A stretch of 64,000 bases of DNA from an uncultured Victivallales bacterium (GTDB lineage Bacteria; Verrucomicrobiota; Lentisphaeria; Oligosphaerales; JAFGRS01), in contig CAILUI010000342.1 of the NCBI GenBank assembly GCA_903837355.1, positions 21,184 to 85,183 on the forward strand, given 5' to 3'. A program made the position numbers and the translations under genes. Below the pieces are notes generated by a model that worked only from the letters and a program-made list of their open reading frames with translations, had not been told where the DNA came from and made no database searches. Shown in pieces: positions 24,710-32,943 of this stretch (its first letter is position 1; every line of letters begins with the position of its first letter).

Positions 24710-25102
24710 TCAGGGGTTCCACAGGCAGGGGACGTCATACTGCCTGATCATGGGGTCTGGGGTGACCAACGTGAGTTGGCGGGTCACGGCCTGGGCGACC
24801 AGCAGCCGGTCGAACGGGTCCCGGTGTAACAACGGCAAGTGCTCCAAGGCCAGGATCGCGGCGGCGTCCAGCGCCAGCGCTTCGATGCCGTGACGGTCCC
24901 GCAGGGCCGGGATGAGCTGTGACGGCGGCGCCGGCAGCGGGAGTTTCCCAAGCTGGTACTTGATGACCATCTCCAGCAAGCTGACATCACTGCTGTAGAG
25001 GTCGTTGCGGCCGTCGGTGAGGACATCCCTGAGGGCAGGCTGAATCCGCTCGCTGCCGTCGAGGTACCACAGCAGGGCGCAGGTGTCAAGCAGGAGCCTC
25101 AC
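24710..25102 (-). CDS. VapC-like PIN-domain toxin
   Basis: 130 residues, a complete PIN domain. It begins MRLLLDTCALLWYL with the first acidic residue D6, followed by SDVSLLEMVIKYQLGKL with the conserved Glu. It ends with HRDPFDRLLVAQA and LVTPDPMIRQYD, carrying the remaining Asp residues. PIN toxins of this type are ribonucleases, usually neutralised by the upstream partner. Start overlaps the stop of the antitoxin gene by 4 nt (ATGA), typical of a toxin-antitoxin operon. Confidence 0.92.
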   Translation of the reverse strand: MRLLLDTCALLWYLDGSERIQPALRDVLTDGRNDLYSSDVSLLEMVIKYQLGKLPLPAPPSQLIPALRDRHGIEALALDAAAILALEHLPLLHRDPFDRLLVAQAVTRQLTLVTPDPMIRQYDVPCLWNP

Positions 25103-25356
25103 GGCTGGCCCGTACCGGCAAAGAGGGCCTCCACCTCAGCATCCGGCGCGCCAAGATCCTCGGGGAGCCCCAGGCGTCCCCTGGCCAGGCCGAACGGGCG
25201 CCGCGCGGGGCTGACCTCTGACAGGGGCCGGATCTCCGCGAACGGCCGGTTCCGTGAGCATAGGATGATGGTCTCTCCTCGGCGCACGCGGCGTGCATAC
25301 TTGGAGAGATGCGTCTTGGCCTCGTTGATGTTGATCATGATCGGGTTCATGACCAT
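25099..25356 (-). CDS. Phd/YefM-type antitoxin
   Basis: 85 residues. The N-terminal half (ININEAKTHLSKYARRVRRGETIILCSRNRPFAEI) is the Phd/YefM DNA-binding fold; the C-terminal tail (FGLARGRLGLPEDLGAPDAEVEALF) is the typical toxin-wrapping segment of antitoxins paired with PIN toxins. Several in-frame ATGs exist between 25338 and 25362; 25356 is preferred because AGGA lies 8 nt upstream. Expected to repress its own operon. Confidence 0.88.
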   Translation of the reverse strand: MVMNPIMININEAKTHLSKYARRVRRGETIILCSRNRPFAEIRPLSEVSPARRPFGLARGRLGLPEDLGAPDAEVEALFAGTGQP

Positions 25357-25508
25357 GAACATAGTCCTGTTGGGGTCGCACCACAAGCGCCACTGCCGTG
25401 CCCGCGTCGGCGTCGCCTTGGCCGCAGTTGGTGCGCGCTCATAAGGCATCGCTCCGGCAGGGCCGGGCGATGCTCTGTCATCGACCGGACCGCCCGGCTG
25501 CGGGGCCG

Positions 25509-28172
25509 TCAGGGCTTCCAGGCTTGGACCCGGTCCTGCAGGTGCCGGTGGGCCGCCTGCATGGCGGTGGTCAGGGGTAGGTAGGGTCGGTCGAAGGCGT
25601 CCACCAGGCCCCAGTTGGCCCGTTCGGCGTCGGTGGAATCGCCCCAGCCGAACCAATGCGCGCCGACCACGTAGTCCTGCTGCCAGAGCTGGTCGAGGAC
25701 GTTCGCGTAGGCCTGTCCGCGCTGGGCCTGGGTGTCCAGGCGTCCCCAGACGTTGGTCAACCCCGTATCGCGCGCCATCGTTCCCCACTCGGAGACGATG
25801 ACCGGCCGACCGCTGCGCTCCGACAGCCGCCTTAGCCAGTCCAGTTGCGCCTGGTCGAACTCGGTCTGGCCCCAGCGCGAGCGCGGGTAGCTGTTGCAGG
25901 CGATCAGGTCGAAGGCGCTGAGCAGGTCGGCGAAGTCGGTATCGAACTGCCCCGCGAAGCGGTTGCTGCACACCAGGTGCCGCGGGTCGTGCTTCTTCCA
26001 CAGGGCCACGTAGGTGTCGCAGTAGGTCTTGATGACGTGCCGCACGAAGGCCATCAGGTCAGGCGCCACCGGGTCGTTGGGGCCGCGGATGGTCGGCTTG
26101 TCCGTCGCGATGTCGCCGAAGCCTCCGTAGGCGTAGGTATGGTGGCCGGACGACCAGCGCGCGTTGAGGGCGGCGATGTCGTCGTGGTAGCGTTCCCGCA
26201 GCCAGCGGCTGATCTCGGCCTGGCAGCCCGGCGACCAGAAGCGGTCCATCACCCCCTGTCCGGGCGACAGGGGGTCGTGCATCTGGATCTCGTTGTCGGT
26301 CCAATAGCCGATCAGCAGCGGGTCATCCCGGAACCGGCTGGTCACCTCGATGACCCGCGCCTCGGCGCCGCGCTGCCAGTCGGGGTCGAACACATCCGGG
26401 AACTGCGTGCGCTCCCCGTTGGGGCCCTGCAGCCACGGTCCCGCCCACAGCAGGTTCCAGCCCGCGAAGTAGGGGACGTTGGGGCGGCGGACAGGCTCGG
26501 CGCCGGCCAGCAGCCCGTCGTCGGTGTTGAACCCCCAGCCCAGCAGGCGTGACAGTGCGACCTCCCGCCAGGTCGCCGGGTCGGCGTAGTGGTCCGCGAC
26601 CCAGCGGCTGTAGTGGCGCGAGTAGTAGCCCTCGTGCATCACGGCGTTGCAGGCCGTGCTGAAGAACAGGTCTCCGCCTGGGTCCACCAGCCACCAGCGG
26701 CCACCGATCTTCTGGGTGTGGAAGGTGCCCGTTGCTTCACCCCGGCTGAGCGTCGGGCGCTCCGACTGCAGCTCTGGCGTTGCTGGCAGCCAGACCACCA
26801 TCTCGACGCTCGCCTTGAGTTCCGGGAAACGAAACGTCAGCAGGTGGGCGCCCCCGCGGCGTGGGGCGGAGAAGAGCTCCAGCCGCTGCTCGGAAGTCCC
26901 GCCCGGCAGCGCCCCGTCCAGCTCGGCGACCACGGTTGCGGCCATCTCGGCACTCAGCGTTGACAGGGTCGCATGGAACGGCGTGGACGCCGGCAGGGGC
27001 CGGCGCGGTTTCAGCACGCCGCGCAGCACACCCGCCTGCGGGTCCACTTCCACAACCAGCTCCGGCAAACGGCGATCCAGCGGTCGCCGCAGGGGGTAGA
27101 TGTCCAGGATCCCGGCCGGGGGTGCGGGGACCTTTGCCTGCGCCACCGCCGGCTCCCAGGTGCTGTCATCGAACGTCGCCGTCGTCCAGCCCTCGGGACT
27201 TGCGCGCGAGCACCGCCACGAGGTGTCGCTGACCAGCACCTCCTCGTCGAGCGCCAGGTCGCCCCACCCCAGCACCGCCGCCGCGCCGGCCGGGTTCGGC
27301 GCGGTGCCATGGTTGAGGACAGCGAGCGCCACCACGTTCCGCCCCGGGCGCAGGAGGCTGGCCACATCGAACTCGGCCACGTCCCGGCCCGCCTTCCCGA
27401 CTTCGGTGCCGTTGACGAAGACCGTCGCCTCGTCGTCGCCTGCCGCCTGCAGCCAGGCCGTGCGTGGCACGGCCGGCAGGTCGAAGCCCTTGCGGAAACT
27501 CGCACGGGAGCCACCCGTCGCCTGTTGCGGATCCTCGCCGGCGATCCAGATGACCGCCGGCACCCGTTCCGGGGCCCCGGCGGCGGCGGGGTCCTGCAGC
27601 ACCTCCACAGCGTCCAGCCAGATCTCCCCGCGGCCGGTGGTGGCAATCTCGAAGGTGCGTACGCGGAAGCTGCCGAAGGCGCGTTCGGCGTAACCGAAGA
27701 AGTCCGCAAAGGGCAGCTCCAGCACGTCCCAGCGCCCCTTGGTCAGCCCCAGGGCGACCTGGAACTGCGGGTTCGCTTGTTCCCCGTGCTCGTGGGTCCG
27801 CAGATTCACCGTGCAGAAGCCGAACTCCGCCGCCGCCGGCACGAAGTAGCGGACGCGCAACTGCGTCCCGGCGATGGGGATATCCAACCCCTGCAGCAGA
27901 TGCACCATGCAGGCGCCGGCGTCATCCACTCGTCCCCAGAGCGCCCGCTGGCCAGAGTAGACGTTGTCCGTCCGCACCTCCTGCGCCATCGCCTGGTTCG
28001 ACCACTTGCCCCAGCCTTGCAGGCCGTCCTCGAAGTCCCAGCGCTGCAGGCAGCGCAGTGAGGCTGTAGCCGGTGCGCGGTCCGCGTCCTGGCCCCACCC
28101 GCTGCTCATCATGAGGCACAGGGCGAGGATCACCGAGCAAGCCACGAAACGCAGCTTCGGAGCCATCCGCAC
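25509..28172 (-). CDS. Large secreted glycosidase, GH50/agarase-like barrel with GH2-type N-terminal modules
   Basis: 887 residues with a signal peptide (MAPKLRFVACSVILALCLMM). Residues about 40-195 resemble a CBM jelly roll (WDFEDGLQGWG to IWLDAVEV). Residues about 205-340 resemble the GH2 sugar-binding domain (WLQAAGDDEATVFVNG, DVASLLRPGRNVVALAVLN). From about 490 the catalytic barrel starts with GGRWWLVDPGGDLFFSTACN, the hallmark opening of GH50-like enzymes. Candidate acid/base is E628 (GYWTDNEIQ) and candidate nucleophile E795 (PVIVSEWG). Both GTG 28172 and ATG 28166 are possible starts; GGGAG lies upstream. Substrate cannot be fixed from sequence; beta-galactan or agarose-type chains are the family precedent. 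Confidence 0.85.
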   Translation of the reverse strand: MRMAPKLRFVACSVILALCLMMSSGWGQDADRAPATASLRCLQRWDFEDGLQGWGKWSNQAMAQEVRTDNVYSGQRALWGRVDDAGACMVHLLQGLDIPIAGTQLRVRYFVPAAAEFGFCTVNLRTHEHGEQANPQFQVALGLTKGRWDVLELPFADFFGYAERAFGSFRVRTFEIATTGRGEIWLDAVEVLQDPAAAGAPERVPAVIWIAGEDPQQATGGSRASFRKGFDLPAVPRTAWLQAAGDDEATVFVNGTEVGKAGRDVAEFDVASLLRPGRNVVALAVLNHGTAPNPAGAAAVLGWGDLALDEEVLVSDTSWRCSRASPEGWTTATFDDSTWEPAVAQAKVPAPPAGILDIYPLRRPLDRRLPELVVEVDPQAGVLRGVLKPRRPLPASTPFHATLSTLSAEMAATVVAELDGALPGGTSEQRLELFSAPRRGGAHLLTFRFPELKASVEMVVWLPATPELQSERPTLSRGEATGTFHTQKIGGRWWLVDPGGDLFFSTACNAVMHEGYYSRHYSRWVADHYADPATWREVALSRLLGWGFNTDDGLLAGAEPVRRPNVPYFAGWNLLWAGPWLQGPNGERTQFPDVFDPDWQRGAEARVIEVTSRFRDDPLLIGYWTDNEIQMHDPLSPGQGVMDRFWSPGCQAEISRWLRERYHDDIAALNARWSSGHHTYAYGGFGDIATDKPTIRGPNDPVAPDLMAFVRHVIKTYCDTYVALWKKHDPRHLVCSNRFAGQFDTDFADLLSAFDLIACNSYPRSRWGQTEFDQAQLDWLRRLSERSGRPVIVSEWGTMARDTGLTNVWGRLDTQAQRGQAYANVLDQLWQQDYVVGAHWFGWGDSTDAERANWGLVDAFDRPYLPLTTAMQAAHRHLQDRVQAWKP

Positions 28173-28193
28173 AGCCGTCTCCCGTTGAGCCGT

Positions 28194-28203
28194 TTTCGCG
28201 AAA
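28194..28203. repeat. Solitary tttcgcgaaa palindrome upstream of glycosidase gene
   Basis: A 10-bp perfect palindrome about 22 bp upstream of the glycosidase start. It is identical to the core of the array at 36414-36622 and to the copy at 19288-19297. Confidence 0.55.
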
Positions 28204-28214
28204 GCGCCTGGACG

Positions 28215-28952
28215 TTACGGGCCGAGGCGGATACGGGCTGGGGCGCTTGCATAGACCCAGTACGCGCGGCCCGGCGCGAGCGCCCGCCCGGCGCCGAACG
28301 AGGCCATAAGGCGCGGATCCCAGCCCCAGGTCGGGCCGGCGAGGGCTCCGGCCGGAGTCGTGTCCAGCGGCAGGTCCAGGGCCGCGTAGGGCGGCAGTCC
28401 CGTCGGCCCCACCAGATTCCAGCCGGGATCCAGGGCGCGCACCGGCGCCTCGACCGGCACGCCCTGGACGATCCGCGAGGCCGCCCGGCCCGACCAGACC
28501 CAGTAGCCCTGCATCGGCTCGGCTCGCAGCACGGGCTGGTAGCCCCCTGTCGCGAACTCCCAGAGTGGCCCGCGTACTCCCGCCGGCAGGACCTCGGTCA
28601 GGTTCGGGTCCAGCGGGTACAGCGGCACCGAGATCAGGTTCCACCCCAGGCGTAACTCGAGGCTGAATGTCTGCACCGCGTAGATGGCGCCGAAGCCCTC
28701 GGTCAACGCCAGATCCCCGTTGGCGTCAGCCAGGAAGCCAGCCGCCGACTGGCCGACGCTGCTGTTCAGTTCGAAGCCGCCGGCGGCGGCCGGCGCGGCC
28801 GTGCCGCCGCCGGCACGGTTCCAGGTCAGGTCATAGTCGCCGCCGCTCTGGGCGCGCAACGACCACGCCGGCAGGACGGCCAGCGCCGTCGCCAACGCCA
28901 GCCAGGAGTGCAGCGGGCGTAACGCGGCAATCGGGTTTCTGTGCCTGTCCAT
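28215..28952 (-). CDS. Secreted protein with GWNLISVP-type repeats
   Basis: 245 residues. Signal peptide (LALATALAVLPAWSLRAQ), then a region containing GGFELNSSVGQSAAGFLADANG. Two copies of a short beta-like module follow: LRLGWNLISVPLYPLDPN with MQGYWVWSG, and LDPGWNLVGPTGLPPYAAL with GRAYWVYAS. I have seen this GWNL...YWVY module in secreted proteins of PVC bacteria but know of no named function. Start chosen at ATG 28952 with GGAGGT 7 nt upstream. It lies between the glycosidase and the repeat-rich surface protein on the same strand; 30 bp separate it from the surface-protein gene. Confidence 0.78.
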   Translation of the reverse strand: MDRHRNPIAALRPLHSWLALATALAVLPAWSLRAQSGGDYDLTWNRAGGGTAAPAAAGGFELNSSVGQSAAGFLADANGDLALTEGFGAIYAVQTFSLELRLGWNLISVPLYPLDPNLTEVLPAGVRGPLWEFATGGYQPVLRAEPMQGYWVWSGRAASRIVQGVPVEAPVRALDPGWNLVGPTGLPPYAALDLPLDTTPAGALAGPTWGWDPRLMASFGAGRALAPGRAYWVYASAPARIRLGP

Positions 28953-28982
28953 ACTCGTCACCTCCGCCTTCCCGCCAACGCC

Positions 28983-31900
28983 TCAGCGCTTCCCGGCAAA
29001 CGCTTCCGGGCAGAGATAGGTGCCGCGCTCGGCTGCCGGTTTGTCCTCTTCGACCACAATCGGGTGCAGCTTGGCGTAGCCGTCCTGGCGGATGCCGGTG
29101 ACCTGCCAGGAGACCTCCAACCCAGGCGTGCCGCCGGCGATCCTGAAGCGGTTGCCCTTCACCTTGTCGGCAATGTGCAGATTCGGCCCGGGGCCGCCGA
29201 TCGCCGTAAGCTGATAGCGGAAGTCACGGTTCAGGGTCTCGACCCAGGCCGGCAGCTCGACCCAGGCCTCGCCCTTGGCGTCGAGCACCGCGTTACCGTT
29301 GTAGACATTCATCATATCGGGGCTCTCGACGAAGCTGTGCGACAGAGTCTTGTTCGCCGGGTCCAGCGGGTGGTCGATCTTGAAGGATCCCGCGCCCTTG
29401 GTGAGGGTCCCGTTGACCTGGAGGTTGCTCGTGACCGTGACGTTGCCGGCCAGGTGGGCAGCGAGCCCCCCGGTGCTGGACGCGTAGAGTGCGGGGCTGG
29501 TGCCCCCGTTGATGGCGTACACCGCCGCATAGGCCAGGCCACTGGAGGCATGGGCGTAGGCGCGGATCCCGTCACCGCTGCCGTTGTTGGTGACCGTCGC
29601 CGCGAAGTCACTGGCCGTGCGCTCGGCCACGAGGCTAGCCGCGCTGAGCGTACCGGTGACCGTGACGTTGCCGTCCAGATAGGCAGCCGGACCACCGGTG
29701 CTTTCCGCGTGGATCGCGGGGCTGTTGCCGTCGTTGTAGACGTAAACGGCAGCCTGGCTGAGCCCGGCCGACGTCTGGGCGGCGACCGTAATCCCGTTAC
29801 CGGTGCCAAGGTTCGTGAACTGCACCGCGCTCATGCTGTTCGCGGCCAGGACCCAAACCCCATTCGCCGCGCGGATGTTGAATGAGTCAGCGTCGCCAGG
29901 TGCGAAATCCGTGTCGCTCGAATCCGCCCACACGAACTGGCCTGGTTGGGTTGCCTTGGCGCGGCGTCCGGCCGCGAAGCTGTAGTCGCCGGTGGCCTCG
30001 TTCAAGAGACCGCCCGGTACGGTAGCGCGTGAGCCTGCGGCCTTGTTGCCGCCGCCGCCGCCGACCGTCGCGCCGATGCCCGTCGCCTCATTTCCTGATC
30101 CACCTGCCACCGTGGCAAAGCGGGACAGGGCCGTCCCCGGGTCCCCTGCCAGGTTGCCCATGCCGCCGCCGACCACGCCGAAATCGTCGGCGACCTGGTT
30201 CGGAACCGGGGTGCCGTGGTACACTCCCCCACCCGCGACCACCGCCCCGACCACATCGGCAACGACGCTGTTCCCCGAGTACCCGCCGATCCAGTTCGGA
30301 CCGTTTGTCGATCCCGCGTTGCCCTCGATGCGCAGCACCCGCGCGCCATTGACCCGCAGTTCCAGCGGCTGGTTGTCGGTGGTGCCGAGGAACTGCGTCG
30401 TCGGGTCCGTGCCGCTATTGCCGGTCAGGCTCCAGCCCGAGCCGGGCACGGGCGTAACGGCGATGGTGATGGTGTTGCCTGCGTCGTCCGGGGTGATGGT
30501 GATCCCGGCGCCAGCCACCAGGTCGAGATTGCCGCCGTCGTTGGTGACCCCATCGAGGCTGCTGAGCACCTCCGGGGCGATCATGGCGACGGTGATGGCA
30601 TCGGCCTGGCTCTCGTTGACAAAGCGCGCGTCGAAGGCGCTGCCGTCGGCATAGGCGGCAGCCAGGGCAACGGTGTCGGCCGTGACGCTGATGCCGGTGC
30701 CCGCGCCGACGTGCAGCGTCGCACTGCCGGACTCGCCGCCGCCACTCAGGCCGCTGCCGGCCGTGACCCCGGTGATGTCGCCGCCGGCGTCGTTGTCCGC
30801 CGCCGCCGCCCAGGCGGTACCATTCCACTTGGCCACCTGCCCGGCCGCGGCGGCGAGCCCGGCCAGGGCATCGTTGTCGATGCCATCGCCGAACCCGGCC
30901 GGCAGCCCCTGCAGATCGGCCCAGCCGACCGGCGCGGTGGCCGGGTTGCCGTCAATCAGCAGCGCGGGCGTCACGAAGGCGCTGGCATGCGCGCCATCCA
31001 GCAGATCGGCATCGAGGCCGCTGCTGGCGCCATCGCCGGCCAGAACGGTCGGCATGATCTCGACGTCGCGGGCGATGGCACCCGGAATCCGGGCGTCGTC
31101 GAGGACGCCGCTGCTGAGGTCTGTCGCCACGTGTGCGTGCACCGCATGCGCCAGCGCGCCGAAATCGGCACTGAGGACGGTGCCGGTCAGGGTCAGGCCG
31201 GCGCCAGCACTGTAGGTGGTGTCGTTGTCGGCGGCCGGCGCCCAGGCGGCACCATTCCACTTGGCCACCTGCCCGGCCGCCGCGGCGAGCCCGGCCAGGG
31301 CGTCGTTGTCGAGGCCATCGGCGAAGCCGGCCGGGACGCCCTGGAGGTCGGTCCAGCCGACCGGCGCGGTGGCGGGGTTGCCGTCGCTCAGCAGCGCGGG
31401 CGTCACGAAGGCGCCGGCGTGCACGCCGTCCAGCAGGTCGGCGTCCACGCCGCTGCCGCTGCCGTCAGCGGCCAGCACCAGGCCCAGCACCTCGGCGTCG
31501 CGCGCCACCGCGGCTGGGATGCGAGCGTCGTCGAAGACGCCGGTGCTGAGGTCCGCGGCCGCATGTGCGTGCGCCGCATGCGCCACCGCGCCGAAATCGG
31601 CACTGAAGACGGTGCCGGCCAGGGCCAGTCCGGCACCCGCCGAGTAGGTCGTGCCCGCGGCGCCATGCTCGTCCGCCGCCAGGACCCAGGCGTTGGCCGC
31701 GTCGTTCCACTTCAGGATCTGCCCGTCCGACGCGCCGTTCCGTCCCAGGTCGGCCAGGCCAATGGCGGCATCGGCGATCTTGTCGCCGGTGACCGCGTCG
31801 GCGGCCAGCATCGCGTTGCCGATGGCGCCGGCCTGGCCCTCGTTGAGGAAGCGCGCGTCGAAGGCGCTGCCGTCGACCAGGCCGGCCGGAACGCTGACGA

Positions 31901-32792
31901 GGTTGGTCCAGTGCACCTGTCCCCCGCCGCCGCCGGCCGACAGCTCGGTCTCGGTGTAGTAGCGCTCGTCGTGCAGGTGCGCGGCGACGGCGAACGCGGC
32001 AGCGTGCTGCCCGTCCAGCAGATCCGCGTCCAGGCCGCTGCCCGCCCCATCGGCCGCCAGCACCAGGCCGACGACTTCTGCGTCCCGCGCGATGGCGGCG
32101 GGGAGGCGGGCGTCATCGAGGACGCCGCTGCTGAGTTCGGCCGCCGCATGCGCGTGCACGGCATGCGCCACCGCCGTGAAGTCGGCACTGAACACCGTGC
32201 CGGCCAGGGCCAGCCCCGCACCGGCCGCGTACGTCGTGCCCGTGGCCGAGATGGTGATGCGCTTGCCGGTGGGGTCGGGCTCGATGGTGACATTCGGTCC
32301 GGCCACCAGGTCCACATTGCCACCGTCGTTGCTGACCCCATCCAGACTGCCCAGCAACGCCGGCCGAGAACTCAGGCCTGACCACGGCGCGCCCAGCGCG
32401 AACAGCGCCTGCGGCGCGGTCAGGAGCGCCTGCCGCGGCGCCAGCGTGACCCAGGCGCCCGTCCCGGCCGGATGGGCCACCTCGGTCTCCAGCCAGAGCT
32501 GCTGACCGGCGAAGACGCCACCGAAGTCCAGGGCCAGCGCGAACAGTCCGCCCGCGACGGGCAGGGCGGGGGCCGTCTGGGTCGGGCCGACCTGCAGGCC
32601 GTCGGTCTCGGCGTCCCACAGCCGGAAGCGGAAATCGCAGGCGCCGTTGACTGGCGCCCCTTCCAGCTTGAGCTGCCCCTGGTAGGAGAAGGCCGTACTC
32701 AGAGCCTCCTGGCCGTGCAGGGCCAGCGCCACCCAGGTCAGTAGCACCGGCAGGATCCGGACCGTGGTGACAGAGCAAGAACGCATCGGCAT
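28983..32792 (-). CDS. Large repetitive surface protein (tail-fibre/YadA-like repeats)
   Basis: 1269 residues. Signal peptide (LPVLLTWVALALHGQE), then an N-terminal module beginning AFSYQGQLKLEGAPVNGACDF. Three long repeats of about 100 residues follow, starting near residues 187, 380 and 526. Each has AGAGLxLxGTVxSADF, AVHAHxAxxLSSGVLDDAR and DADLLDGxHAxAF. Near 894-947 are YadA-head-like repeats (ATVAGGSGNEATGIGATVGG). Two GNVTVTGTL-type modules follow, then a C-terminal domain starting GSFKIDHPLDPANKTLSHSF and rich in aromatic residues. The layout resembles phage tail-fibre/trimeric adhesin proteins of PVC bacteria. There is no membrane anchor at the C-terminus, so attachment is unknown. 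ATG 32792 has GGAGG 8 nt upstream. Confidence 0.82.
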   Translation of the reverse strand: MPMRSCSVTTVRILPVLLTWVALALHGQEALSTAFSYQGQLKLEGAPVNGACDFRFRLWDAETDGLQVGPTQTAPALPVAGGLFALALDFGGVFAGQQLWLETEVAHPAGTGAWVTLAPRQALLTAPQALFALGAPWSGLSSRPALLGSLDGVSNDGGNVDLVAGPNVTIEPDPTGKRITISATGTTYAAGAGLALAGTVFSADFTAVAHAVHAHAAAELSSGVLDDARLPAAIARDAEVVGLVLAADGAGSGLDADLLDGQHAAAFAVAAHLHDERYYTETELSAGGGGGQVHWTNLVSVPAGLVDGSAFDARFLNEGQAGAIGNAMLAADAVTGDKIADAAIGLADLGRNGASDGQILKWNDAANAWVLAADEHGAAGTTYSAGAGLALAGTVFSADFGAVAHAAHAHAAADLSTGVFDDARIPAAVARDAEVLGLVLAADGSGSGVDADLLDGVHAGAFVTPALLSDGNPATAPVGWTDLQGVPAGFADGLDNDALAGLAAAAGQVAKWNGAAWAPAADNDTTYSAGAGLTLTGTVLSADFGALAHAVHAHVATDLSSGVLDDARIPGAIARDVEIMPTVLAGDGASSGLDADLLDGAHASAFVTPALLIDGNPATAPVGWADLQGLPAGFGDGIDNDALAGLAAAAGQVAKWNGTAWAAAADNDAGGDITGVTAGSGLSGGGESGSATLHVGAGTGISVTADTVALAAAYADGSAFDARFVNESQADAITVAMIAPEVLSSLDGVTNDGGNLDLVAGAGITITPDDAGNTITIAVTPVPGSGWSLTGNSGTDPTTQFLGTTDNQPLELRVNGARVLRIEGNAGSTNGPNWIGGYSGNSVVADVVGAVVAGGGVYHGTPVPNQVADDFGVVGGGMGNLAGDPGTALSRFATVAGGSGNEATGIGATVGGGGGNKAAGSRATVPGGLLNEATGDYSFAAGRRAKATQPGQFVWADSSDTDFAPGDADSFNIRAANGVWVLAANSMSAVQFTNLGTGNGITVAAQTSAGLSQAAVYVYNDGNSPAIHAESTGGPAAYLDGNVTVTGTLSAASLVAERTASDFAATVTNNGSGDGIRAYAHASSGLAYAAVYAINGGTSPALYASSTGGLAAHLAGNVTVTSNLQVNGTLTKGAGSFKIDHPLDPANKTLSHSFVESPDMMNVYNGNAVLDAKGEAWVELPAWVETLNRDFRYQLTAIGGPGPNLHIADKVKGNRFRIAGGTPGLEVSWQVTGIRQDGYAKLHPIVVEEDKPAAERGTYLCPEAFAGKR

Positions 32793-32943
32793 GGTGAACG
32801 CCTCCCTCAGCCAGTGGCTCTCTCCCGACAACCGGCAGGTCTGTCCGGCGGCGCCGCCGCGTCACCGGTGTGTCCACCTAACCGTAGCCAGAAAACCCAC
32901 CCGCGCAAGTCTCGGCGGCCAAGGCTCGGCGGGCAGCGCCGCT

